A model generated the notes under the pieces. It had not been told where the DNA came from and searched no databases. It worked only from the letters and a program-made list of their open reading frames with translations. Shown here piece after piece: positions 36,108 through 47,520 of a DNA stretch of 64,000 nt; the first letter of the stretch is position 1, and each line of letters starts with the position of its first letter. The position numbers were made by a program, and so were the translations under genes. The DNA comes from Topomyia yanbarensis. Its lineage: Eukaryota > Arthropoda > Insecta > Diptera > Culicidae. Location: positions 427,242,539-427,306,538 of the forward strand of contig NC_080671.1 in NCBI RefSeq assembly GCF_030247195.1, read 5' to 3'.

Positions 36108-36422
36108 CACACCAAAAAAATCTGAATTTTATCGTTGACGTAATTGCAAAGATGACACAATTCAACAAACCGTAATTTACGAAATGACGGAACATTACCG
36201 AGTTCCATTTAATTTTCTATGAATCATATACTTTACGTGTGCAATGACATAAAATTACACTTCCTACCATTCAGAACAAACTCTGCATGTGGAGTAAAAT
36301 TACATGATTTACGAAATTAAACGTCATGTAAAATTAAAATCAAACGTAAAACTAAGTCATTTTTGATGCTCGTATATGTCAGGGTCAGGAGACGTAAATT
36401 TACACTATTTTTTCTAGGTGTG
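36108..36422. mobile_element. 315 bp TIR element, TA-flanked
   Basis: The ends CACACCAAAAAAATCTG and, inverted, CACACCTAGAAAAAATAGTG are flanked by TA (36106-36107, 36423-36424). The interior is rich in TTTACG/CGTAAA words in both orientations. No open frame of note. Probably a non-autonomous DNA transposon; a 3 bp ACT duplication is an alternative reading. Confidence 0.65.
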
Positions 36423-36424
36423 TA

Positions 36425-39400
36425 CTATTGGAACGATTTCCTCCATTATTTTTCAGTTCAATGATTTATTCTTATTGCCATCCAAGATAAAACTACGTAA
36501 ACCGTCTGATGCGATGAAGTGATTTTTCATGTATTGTGACGAGTTACCGAAACAAACAAGGTCCCGACGGAACAACTTAAAGCCTTTAAAATATTAACAT
36601 ATGCAGACTATTTTTGTTCATTATTGTGCAATATTCATCAATCCCTCCCCTAGGTCGATGAGTTGACGATATTGCAAACATCATCAAGCATATTTCGCGC
36701 TTCAATTTTAAAGATCCTCTGATATACAATTGCTTTAATATGGTTTATTGGCCTTTTTATATTATGTGTTATTTCATACTATGCACCAGTTCAAACTAAC
36801 GATCGACCTTTAAAGAAGGGTAAAAGTAGCAGCCTATTAGTGTTAGTGTAGGGATCATAGCAGGTTTTAGTACTAGTGTACAATTGACAGCTGGGTCAAA
36901 TAATGGATGCAGAATTGGCGTACATGATAGAATAGTGGGTAATTAAATGTCTCGCGTGCAATTTTTTTTTTCATTCTTAAAATTCGTTGGTAACTTTTTC
37001 CGGTGTTCATTTCGAGCAATCGATTCGATACTTTTGAGGAGATCAAATTAGATAAATTAAGGTACGATCAATGTACCGACGCCCGTGAATCACCCATTCC
37101 CGACAGCATAGTATGACAAAATCCTAATAAATTGCATTCTATTTGAAACCTGGCCTTTTTCACGCAAAGCACGGCACAATTTGATTAGTTATTGGTGGTA
37201 GCAGTGAACATTGACAGTTTCAGTTTTTTTTAATTTCTCTTAACTTTTTTTTTCAATTTTTTTAAATTTATTTTTATTTTTTTATTTTTTGATAACGCAC
37301 TGTAACTATAGGCCTCAACAAGCATTCGATGCGATTAGGCAGACGATTTCTTCAAATTAAAGCAAAAAATTAGAGCTTCCCGCATATGCTCTTTTTGTGA
37401 CATAAACTTAGGCCTGATTACGCAAGGGAAAATGTAAGTTGTCATATGAAATCACTTGTGATATGCAATGATTAATGTAAACTGGTGTCGAACTCACACA
37501 AAAAAAAATATGATGTCTCTATGGTAGCTAAATATGCTCAGTAACGCCATCTATGAGCAAACAACGGATTCAAGCTTATACACCTGGTATATATCAAAAA
37601 TAATATCGGTCAATTTATACGATTCTACTTAATCCTTCTTATCTATTCCGCATGTTATATTTCCGGCGCTAGCTCAGTCCTGTCACTAAATTAGTGTCGA
37701 ATTCTGATGAGACGAAGTCGAAACGAAGTCCAAAACCTAAAGTTCGTTGAGATTCTGGAGTTTGACCAAAAACTATGACTGATCTGCGGTCTGTACAAAT
37801 TGGTAGAAGTTCTAGGGATCTCTCGATAAGTTAGCAATTTCCATAATTGGACTTTCCTGAAACTTGTAGGACGTCCTTAAAACTTGTAAGATTCTCTTCA
37901 TTTCATGATGAATTTATGGCTTACTTATAGTTTGGAATACCTTGTTGGAGTACCTATAACCCATAAAACTTATATAAATGTTATTCCATTTTGTTGAAGT
38001 TAAAATTCAACGAAAACCATCTATCGAGGGTTCGTACTATAGAGGTACAGCTGAATAATTATAAGTTTCTTACTGCTGTATGTTCAGTTTTGTTATCTTG
38101 TGTGTTTGAATTCGTTGGATCAGACTATTGATGATCGCTCACTATCGCTCATCCGACCGCTCCTTTCGCTCGTTAAGTTATGAACTGGCACAGTATCACT
38201 TCAACACGACAGTTCCTAAGGATTCCGGGAAAACAAAATCCACAGAAAACCACATATAATTATTCAATGTGCACAAGTTGCCTCCGTGCAATGCTGTTGC
38301 ATCGAGCAACAGCACATTCAACCGATAAACATAAATAGCAGAGCACACCGAACATACCTACTGTTATTATATGATAATAATGTGCTTTTATGTGCGTTTT
38401 CTGGCATTATCCATTGATGAGAGAGATTTAAACTTGGATTGCATATGCTTCTTGCACTGGAGATCTGTGGCTGTGTGCTGTAATGGTGCGTCGCGTCCAT
38501 CACAATACCAGCCCCCCCCCCCCCAAAAGCCCCACCCGCAGCATATGCCAACAAGGGAAAATATGATTTTTGCAACAAGTTTCCATTTCCGAACCGAGCC
38601 GTCGAAATTGAACTTTCACATGATCACCACCACGGAGACTACCGGCGTCGATGGGGGTCGGAACCCGGGTATATTGAAACGTGATGAAGTAATCAGCTTC
38701 GGTAACCATCCAAACAACCCGCCTGTTGTTGGTTGATGCGGTTTTATTTTACTGCCTGTCGAACGGTAGGAATAATCGTAATACACTGACGTGGAGGAAA
38801 TCTTCCGATGTAGGTACAACACGGTTTTATGTAAATTTTGTCTCTGATGGCAGAGCTGCGGCGAAGTTCATATGGGTTGGTACTGCTAAATTGTGACTTC
38901 ACATGCACCGCCGCCCACCACCCGATCTTCATCTCTTCGGCTCAGTCAGTAGACCGTTAATGGGAGTTGCTTTTGTTTGTTGTGAGTTTCCCTGTCGCGC
39001 CGTGAAATGCAATTTTTTATTTCTCGCTTTCGAACCTTATTCTAGGTGAAAGTTTTGCATTTTGGTGCATTTTTGAAACTGTTTTAATTATGGAAATCAC
39101 TCATTAAAACTAAGGCTGCAGTGCGAATGGTTTATTGTGGCAGTCAGTGTGGTGGCATAGCTCCATAGTTTCTGTTGAATCGTAAATTCAGTCAACGGCA
39201 TAATTTAGAAATAATGATGTAGTCGATGTAGTTTTTGCAAGAGAACGACACTGGCTGACGTTCAGACAGTAGAATTTTCAAAGTTTCCCTTGTAGAGTTC
39301 AAATTGCATTATTTTTGCTATTACAATCGTATAAAAGTATTGATTACTACAGTCAAATGAAATGCGTAATAATTACCTACAAGAACATTTTGTAGAGTTG

Positions 39401-40632
39401 AACGAACACATGAAAATTTAATGGTTTCATGAGTAGTCCAATTATCTCCCATTGTAGTAAGGATCGCTTCAGTCAGCAACAGTCAGTCAAATGGATACTT
39501 AAATTTTAAGACCGTCCACTGTAAAAATCAACCCGCGCGAAAAGGACAGACTGTTTTCCATTCTGCGAAATTAAAACACCGCAAAGTTGTGCAAATTGCA
39601 GTCATAGAAATAAATTTGCAATTCCATCGACGGGTAATAGTAGCAAGAAACGACCGACTTCGTTGTTTGTTTAACATTATTTAGTAAACGTGCCGGCTGA
39701 ATGTTGCTCGGGAAGCTTCCAGAAACCGGCCGCATCCGTGCGATCCGACCGGCATGCGGCGCGGATTTGCATGAGTCATTAAACGTTTACGCGCCTCTCT
39801 GCTCTGTGTGGCCTCAGGGATTTGAAGACGATGTTTCACGCTGAGGTCATAGACTTGTTTTAATTCGCGGCTGAAATCCGATGCTCTGATCGTGGTTTCT
39901 CTTTTTTATATCGGCAGAGTGGTAGAGCAGTGACGGCGGAGACTCGCGGAGCGACCAGCCTATTGTTTACTTTCACACATTTCACGGATTATGAAACATG
40001 AGAAGAATTCGGTACCAGTTGTTGATTCTGGGTAATTCCGTTATTTAGACGATGGCATCATCACAGCAGATTAGAACTGGGTACTGTGGTCAAGCCAAAG
40101 CACGAATTTATTACTTATTTCCGAGAGTTCAAGTACAAACATAACCCCCGGTAGATCAACTCCAGTCAAAACTTTCTCTTCTCGGGAAGTGTGATACCAC
40201 AGGGCTAAGTGCCATCCATCACATTGGACAGTGTGAAAGTGAGACTTGGGGCTGACCGAAGAGGAACTGCACGATCGCAGTGCAATGAATGCACTTTTGT
40301 ACCCATCGATGGGGTATATCGTGATCGCATTCGACAGTCATTATTTATTTTTTGTGCTTACTTCGAATCGATGTCCATGTCAATTGAAAACTTGAGCCCG
40401 ATTGGAACGGAATAACATTTTCTACTGAGCGTTTCCCAGGAATGTCAGAAATTAATTTAATGTGAAAACGTTACCATATCGTGATAATTCTACTGGCATT
40501 GCACGGCTGGGATATCTTACTATAATGTTCCGCTTGAAATACAAAGAAATCCAACATAATTCACCCAGATTCAACTCTCACAAAGCGATAATCCACGTGA
40601 AATAGAATAATTCAGCTACGTAAAAATATTTA
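36425..40632. other. Mostly unique-looking DNA, no supportable gene
   Basis: No RT or transposase domain and no exon that I can argue for. A poly-C run of 14 is at about 38511-38524. Frames 38318-38578 (-), 38371-38736 (+) and 38500-38709 (-) overlap on both strands around that run and are not genes. GC-richer sequence at 39690-39810 has several transcription-factor-like words (separate entry). Together with 24961-26867 and 54191-55832 this is the best place to search for host regulatory DNA. Confidence 0.4.
39660..39815. promoter_or_regulatory. Candidate enhancer-like motif cluster
   Basis: Within 130 bp of unusually GC-rich sequence are GTAAACG (39686, forkhead-like), the composite ATTTGCATGAGTCAT (octamer overlapping an AP-1 palindrome, about 39764-39778) and GTTTACG (39785, inverted forkhead-like). 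Motif identities are from general knowledge; function is inference and the cluster could be chance. Confidence 0.2.
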
Positions 40633-40647
40633 AAAACCCATAAATAT

Positions 40648-40811
40648 AGGGGGTGGGCGTGGTGTATTGGTAAATCGATTGCCTTGTACGCAGCGCACCT
40701 GGACTCGAGTCCCGACCCCGCACATAGGGTTAGAAATTTTTCATAAGAGATTTTTCTGACCCGAAGAGGCGAATGACCTTAAGGTTAAAACCTCTATAAT
40801 CGAAATAAAAT
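40648..40811 (+). mobile_element. tRNA-derived SINE with 15 bp TSD
   Basis: About 164 bp: an A-box-like GGTGGGCGTGGTGTATTGG head, a B-box-like GGACTCGAGTCCC (about 40689), the body word CCTTAAGGTTAAAACCTC and an AATAAAATA tail. The exact direct repeat AAAACCCATAAATAT flanks it (40633-40647 and 40812-40826), proving insertion by target-primed retrotransposition. It would be transcribed by pol III from the internal boxes and mobilised by a partner LINE. Same family as 30480-30642. Confidence 0.95.
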
Positions 40812-41120
40812 AAAACCCATAAATATTAATATTTTGACATAAATCTAGTACCGGATGTAGCCACTGATTTCACGAATAAAATGAATTTTTGTTTTCGAAT
40901 AAGCAATACAGCTAGAATCGTGACAGTCTTTACGCTCTACCAGAAATACTGAGTTGTGTACAAAATGTCAGCCCACTGTCCCGTCACGTAATGTTTTGCG
41001 TCTTTAATTTTTTTTATTTCAGACCTAAAATTCATATTCACTAAAGCTACTGCCATGTATCGGTTTCCTTTTATTATCCTTGTGAGATCTTATCATACTA
41101 AAATACAGCTAATATTAATA

Positions 41121-41327
41121 GGGGAACCTGGAGCTATTCGGACCTACCTAAGCAAAACGCCCTTTTAGGCGAATAGATGTGAAAGAATTTATCGGTCAAA
41201 GGCCCTAATTGTAATTTAGAAACCTCAGCTATATTTTGGAGCCACGAATATGTACGACAGCGAAAAAGTTTGACAGTTTTCTGAGAAATCGAGAGGGTCT
41301 GAATTACTTAATAGCCCCGGGTACCCC
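41121..41327. mobile_element. 207 bp TIR element, TA-flanked
   Basis: The ends GGGGAACCTGGAGCTATT and, inverted, GGGGTACCCGGGGCTATT are flanked by TA (41119-41120 and 41328-41329). No coding. The GGGGAACATGG-type start resembles 29356-30346, suggesting related termini. Confidence 0.75.
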
Positions 41328-41620
41328 TATTTAAAAATGTGAACTCCCATGTAAAAGCGAAGTGGGTATCCAACTTTTCTTCTTATGATTAAAGGCATGT
41401 GTTTGCCAGAAGTAAACGAACAAATCTTGTCTTTAAGAAAATTAAACGAACAAATCTTACCCACGCCGCTTTGTTACTTATACACTGTAACAACAGTAAC
41501 GTCCCTTTGTCCCTCTATTTCGAGGAGAATTAGTGAACCACAAAATAAAGTACGCTCACTACGAGGAAACACAATCGCGATCTACTTTACTCAGACCCGT
41601 ATTAAACTTCCAATGCGCAA

Positions 41621-43048
41621 TAGGGCATTGCAAAAAAAATTTTTTTTCTTGACTTCTCAAAGGCCCCCCTCTCAGATTGTGACAAATGTAAAATTTAGCT
41701 CAGATGCCAAATTTCACATCATTTGGACAATTCTAGACCCCCGCCCACCTCGCTTAAAATTTTTGAAATTGATACTATGGGAAAAAATGGAGGAAAAATA
41801 TATTAAATGCTTTAACTTTTGAAGTAGCACCCAGAAAATTACAATTCATACTTCTTTTTAAAGGAAATAACCTTAGTATTTGAATGGAATATTTCTGTTT
41901 ATCGAAAAATACGGGAAAGTGAGGTACTGGGTCATTTTGTCCCCAAAATCCACTATTTTTAATATTTTTTCTGCTGCGTGATACAATTCATACATATTTT
42001 GCAGTTTTTCTAATGTAAAAAAATCTCAGGGATCGAACGGAGCCTTTTTGACTTTTGTCCGAATACGAGAAGTTGGGGTTATAGAGCCTTTTGTCATTCA
42101 TATTAAATTTGATCATTTTCTCGTTCATATATCTCTAGCATTCTTCAATTTTCATGAAATGTATCTTGTCGAACGTAAATAAAAAATAGATTCCCTACCG
42201 GTAAAATTCAGAAAAAAAAATTTTTAACATTAACTCTACAAATCACATTTTTTCATTTTTTGTCCTAATACCTCAACTTCCTCTATTTTCCCAGAAATGA
42301 AACTCTTTTCATGTGATTCCTAAGAATATTTCACGCTAAAAGTAGTAAATTAAATAATAATTTATTGTTGAATGGAGTTGATATGAGCGATATAATGATA
42401 AAAGTGTAAAATCGAGACTAAATGTCAGAAAATTTGAGGTTTATGAATTTTACCGGTAACGAATCTATTTTGTTCCTAAGATTTTTCCACGTTCAACAAG
42501 GTACAGTTCATTAAAGTTGAGTGAAGAATAATATAGATATATGCAATAGAAAATGATAAAATTTAATATGAATGACAAAAGGCCCTATAACCCCAACTTC
42601 CCGTATTCGGACAAAGATCAAATAGGTACCGTTTGATTTCTGAGATTTTTTCACATTAGAAAAACTGCAAAATATGTATGAGTTGCATCACGAAGCAGAA
42701 AAATTATTGAAAATATTGGATTTTAGGGATAGAATGGCCGAGTACCCACCTTTCCCGTATTTTTCGAGAAACAAAAATATCTCCATTGAAATAATACGGC
42801 CTTTCCCTTTAAAAAAAGGTATGAATTGTAATTTTCTGAGTGTTACTTCAAAAGTTATAATCATTTAATATATTTTTCCTGCATTTTTTCCATAACATCA
42901 ATTTTAAAAATTTCAAGCGAAGTGGGCGGGGGTCTAGAATTGTCCAAATGATGTGAAATTTAGCATCTGAGCTTACTTTGACATTTGTCACAATATGAGA
43001 GGGGGGGCCTTTGAGAATTCAAAAAAAACTTTTTTTTTGCAATGCCCC
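41621..43048. mobile_element. 1.43 kb palindromic (long-TIR) element with 9 bp TSD
   Basis: The left arm (about 41621-42215) and right arm (about 42445-43048) are reverse complements with moderate divergence. Examples: GGGCATTGCAAAAAAAA at the tips; TCTAGACCCCCGCCCACCTC at 41732 against its complement near 42925; TATAGAGCC..TTTGTCATTCATATTAA near 42080 against 42570. The loop is about 230 bp. AATGCGCAA flanks both sides (41612-41620 and 43049-43057), a 9 bp duplication typical of Mutator-like elements. Frames 41385-41822 and 42674-42868 show no transposase. A non-autonomous MULE-like element is the best reading. Confidence 0.88.
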
Positions 43049-43057
43049 AATGCGCAA

Positions 43058-44634
43058 GGTAGAACAGTAATTGAGAATCAATTATTTCTCATTTAAAAGT
43101 TCCCATAACATTGAAACGAAAACAGTTTAGTAGCTGGTGTATATGAGCAAATTATGCGTTTTAATATTATCTTCAAGTTTTCCAATGGTTACTTTAGTTT
43201 AAATAAAATTGTTTTGTAAGGAACATCCTTTAGGACACCTTTGGATTTTTCGTGGGATGTAAAGTATGAAAGATGAGTTCGGCCAATATTTCTAAAATAT
43301 GTAGTTTCTACACTTTCATTGGAGACAGTCAAACGTTATTTAAAACCGTTCAAAACTTCGATTTTATATTTTGCTAAAATTGGAACTACCCTAGCTGGTA
43401 AACGAAAAGAAGGGCAAATTACAACAACTTTTAAAAACATGTAAGCCTAAGTTATTTAGTTTTAGCAAATTCCTACTAAACATTAGAACTAAGATCCAGA
43501 CATGATGCACGCGCGCTATAATTTTTTGCGCGCGATATATTTACTCTCATACTCACAAGAATGGCCCAGCGCATGCTATGTGCTTTTTCTTTTCTCTTGA
43601 GAATACGCACCGCATATGCACCCTCGCAAAATAATCTGATGTGTCGCATTTTTCACATTCTCATCGCATTAGGCCAAGCGGGAGTTTCATGTATTCCCAT
43701 CGCATCGCCAGCGCGGCGCGCTCGTCTCATGCGATTTAGATGTGAAATGAAGATGAACACCAGCTTTGTACTGGTGTGGTTTAACAAATTAATTGGAAAT
43801 TTCAATATCTGCACAAAGTTCGGGTTGGCACCTGGTTATTTTTCTGGCGATGCTAGAAAACCACACGTCGTTCCACTTACATGGCATCTGGTTTGTTTTG
43901 GATTTTCATTCATCGGTACACGAACCTCGTTTAGTTCAGAAAGTGGAGTTGTCAAAAGAAAATCGTTGTAAATTGATGGTCAATTTTTATGCGCAAAATA
44001 CGGAAAAATCTAAAGGTGACATTTTTCATTTCTTTAAAAATCTGTAAAGGTTGAAACAGTGGATCGGTCAGCAAGTTCTCTTGTGACCTTGGAAAAAATA
44101 CCATGTAAATCCAAAGATGATGAAAATTTACTTGCAAGGGATGGGCATACTACGGAAATCTAAAAAACTTCTATGCTAAAAAGAGCAATGTTCAACGTTC
44201 ACATCCAGACTACGGGTTCGTAAAATATTTTGCTGAGCCCTCGCCATAAAAGTGCATGAGGAACTATTATTATCTAATTACGGTGAACAACCAAAACATT
44301 ACATTCAACAGCATCAAATATTATATTCATTCGTAAGTCAATATTTCTAGTTAAGGGGGGCTTGCACCGTATGTAAGGTAAGGTTGACGGTATTGAAACG
44401 AAACTTTTTATATTCTGTTGCATTTTTCAAATAATGATTTTTTACAAACTGACGAACAATTTTGTGAAAAGTTAATTTTTTACCCACGGTTATCGTAGAG
44501 GAGGGTTAGACATATTATTTAAGGTGATTTAAATTTATTCCACGACTATATAATTTTCGGCAGCTCGTGAAAACAGCTATCAGTATCCATATAAATATTA
44601 CGTCTAGCCTCAAAAAAAAGTTCTTCTTTAATAA
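43058..44634. other. No supportable gene
   Basis: Frame 43561-43971 (136 codons) overlaps frame 43793-44047 and a minus frame. It is rich in CG-containing words and shows no recognised domain. CGCATCGC- and GCGCGC-type words at 43505-43745 resemble 46985-47240 loosely, so a diverged dispersed repeat is possible. Nothing firm. Confidence 0.35.
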
Positions 44635-45370
44635 CTTTTTGCCTTTCTCATATAGAAAGGTTATGCAATCACTCTGAAAACCGTCAACCTAATACCGGCC
44701 CAGAGGGCCGAGTGTCATTTCCCATTCGACTCAGTTCGTCGAGATCGGAAAAAGTCTGTATGTGTGTGTATATGTCAAAAAATGTCACTCATTTTTCTCA
44801 GAGATGGCTGGACCGATTTGCCCAAACTTAGTCTCAAATGAAAAGTGCTACCTTTCCATCGGCTCCTATTGAATTTTGTGTCGATCGGAATTCTGGTTCC
44901 GGAATTCCGGGTTTAAGAGTGCGGCCACACAGAAATTTTCCATATAAAATTAAATTAAAAAATAGAATTAATTTAAATTAAATTAAATTAAAATTAGAAT
45001 TTTTATTTTTGATGCCAAATGCCGTTAAGGTGCATGAAACGTCGAGATTTGATGCAAACTGGAAAAAAATTGACGAGAATTCCCTTTTTTGGATTTTGGC
45101 ACATTTTTGCATTTCTCATATAAAAAGGTTATGCAATCACTCTGAAAACGGTCAACCTAATCCCGGCCAATTTTTTTTCGACTGGCATAAGGTTTCTTGA
45201 TTTTAACAGGGGCGTAGTTGAGGGTATACAGAGATTGGTAACCCCCCCTCTACTGTTTACTCCCATCCCTTTAAAATCCCCTTAAATCACCCCTCAGACC
45301 ACCACCCCATCCAGCCCTCATACCCCCTCTCAACCCCATCAGTTTTAAACCACCGCTATATCACAAAGCA
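44635..45370 (+). repeat. GCCTTTCTC-type repeats, one partial and one fragment
   Basis: The first starts TTTTTGCCTTTCTCATATAG (44638) and has GGCCCAGAGGGCCGAGTGTC and GAGATGGCTGGACCGATTTG. A second start, TTTTGCATTTCTCATATAAA (about 45105), with CGGTCAACCTAATCCCGGCC, follows and runs straight into a C-rich module (45238-45350). The arrangement looks like a truncated tandem of the same family. Confidence 0.7.
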
Positions 45371-47520
45371 TACCAGCCAAGTAGCAATTGTAACTTGCTG
45401 GAAATTTTTTCCAACGCAAAAGATTTTCACATTTGATGTGTTCGAAACATAATTTTAAGCATATTCCAGTTGATTGTGTAACGTATCGCTGTTGGTCTGC
45501 ACTATACATCCGAGATAAACCTCATGGTAACATGATCTAAAACACCATTATCAGTTGTGAAGCTTAGTAATGTCTGATTTTTGCAAATATACGATTCGTT
45601 AATCCGTTAATCGAATAATTTTTGAGAGCTTGATTAATTCATTCGATTAATCGACTAAGATAATCGATTAAAATCAATAATCGATTACTTAGTAAATCCT
45701 AGTTTGTCAACCAAAAAAAGGTCGCTCGACACATTTTGAAAAATTTGGAGAAGTCTGGTCATATTTTTTTTTATAAAATATGCGGTTGGGGTAGGTCGTC
45801 GGTGATACACACGGGACCAGTTGGCGATACTACTTACAGTGAAAAAAAATTGTCATCAAATATTTTTATTTCTAGAATTCACTACAAAGCAAGAGATTCT
45901 TTTTCTTGTGTATCTCGTCAATGCAGGAGGCATTTACTTAAGCTAATGGTTTGAAGAATTTGATTATGAATATGGAGCACCCGTCTAAGTCAAAATATCG
46001 AGGTATTGAGACTAAAATGTAGTGGCAAATGTTGGTAAATATACATTAATAACCCTGAAAAAGGCAAGCAAAAATTGAAAATGACTTCAAGAATCATCGC
46101 TCATAAGACCAAATGCAAGTAATAGCCTCTGTTTTGTCGTTTTATCAGTGAGAGAATCAAAAGCCTGAAAACGCTCGATCATTTGTATTTCAAATTACAA
46201 GTTCATTGAAACTAGAGAACTGCAACTAGCCGGGCCTCTGAGACCCCTTGCCTTTTTGAGGGTTAAAAATGCATTAAGCACTTTTCATTAGGTCCCCCGA
46301 AGTAATTGAACTTCAATTTGATTCTTTATTTCCAAACTGAAAATATTCAACCTAGATTGAAGATCTTTGACAACCGACGAACCGAACATGTCCTTAAAGT
46401 TTTAATTTTTTTTTCTAATTTGCGAGATTGAAATGAAAATAAACACCGAAAAAAGTTGGAAAAATTGAATCCATTGATGGCTAGGTACCAGTGGACCGAT
46501 TGTCTGATCGGGCAAGGTGGAGACACAAATAACTCGGATAAAATTGACAATACATTGCTTCATAACATCATGAAGGGTTCCTACATTTCACTACATATAG
46601 GACGTACTATGACTCGAGCCTCTAAACAGGACACTGCGCTGCGCAATTCTTATATTCAAGTTCTGCGGTCTTAAATTAAACTGTTCTTGCTTAACGATAA
46701 TTCACTATGAAGTTAGTTTTTTTTCTAGCTACACCTTTGTGGTACAATTCAGACTATATAATTGTTAATAATTGTTTACACAATTGTATTTTATATACTA
46801 GATATATAATGTCATGTAAGAAAGGTCACTCCCCCCGCGTTCCACAAAGATAATGTTTTGTAAGAATGTTCCTTTAAATAATTGGTGAACGGCCCCTTAA
46901 ATTTGCCTAGCAAAAGAAATGTGTATTCTACCATGAGTGCATAGAAACAAATCATCGCAGCACACTGGTACAAATCTTAGGAGACAAGCACGAGCGCGTT
47001 GCGGTGTACCGTCTCAAGCGCTGTCTCATGAGGCAAATTCGCTCGAACCGCGCTCTAGGTCCAATGCGATGCGAAAAATATACCTGTGCGTACTTTAAAT
47101 TTCTATGCGCTTGCTATATGGTCGCGCTCAAAAAAATTCTCATCTTTTGTGATACCTCTCCTGCTCTTGGAAAAATCATGCAGCACAAAACTGTTTGCTG
47201 CGATCTCTCTGTCGCATTTGCGGACGCATGAGTAGTTGGGAAGACTGCTAAGATCCCTATATTTACGGACGACGATAAATGCGAAGTATGCCGACACGAT
47301 TTTGCATCGCGTACTAGCTCAGATTTCATTTAAAGATCCATGTCGAAATAGAGCGAATTGCTCCCCGTTTCGAATGAAACTTAAGAAACTTTGTCCCTGT
47401 TGTTCTCCACGGTATTCCTGTTTTGTAATTAGACGGCACACTACGGTAAACCTTGCACCAAAATTTCGATGAAAAGTTATCTACTACGATCACCGCTAAC
47501 AAACAACATTCGATATCTGC
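45371..47520. other. No supportable gene
   Basis: AT-rich. A cluster of ATTAAT/AATCGATTA words lies at 45600-45690. Frames at 45736-45954, 46347-46550 (-), 46456-46674, 47004-47231 and 47236-47472 show no recognisable domain, and several overlap on opposite strands. Confidence 0.35.

Noticed and set aside
38318..38736. Overlapping frames around the poly-C run
   Set aside because: Opposite-strand overlap and Pro-rich stretch due to low complexity; no domain.
40648..40725. Possible tRNA gene on the plus strand
   Set aside because: Same SINE family; flanked by a 15 bp TSD and followed by a SINE body.
43561..43971. 136-codon plus frame
   Set aside because: No recognised domain and overlapped by other frames; CG-rich words there look like a diverged repeat.
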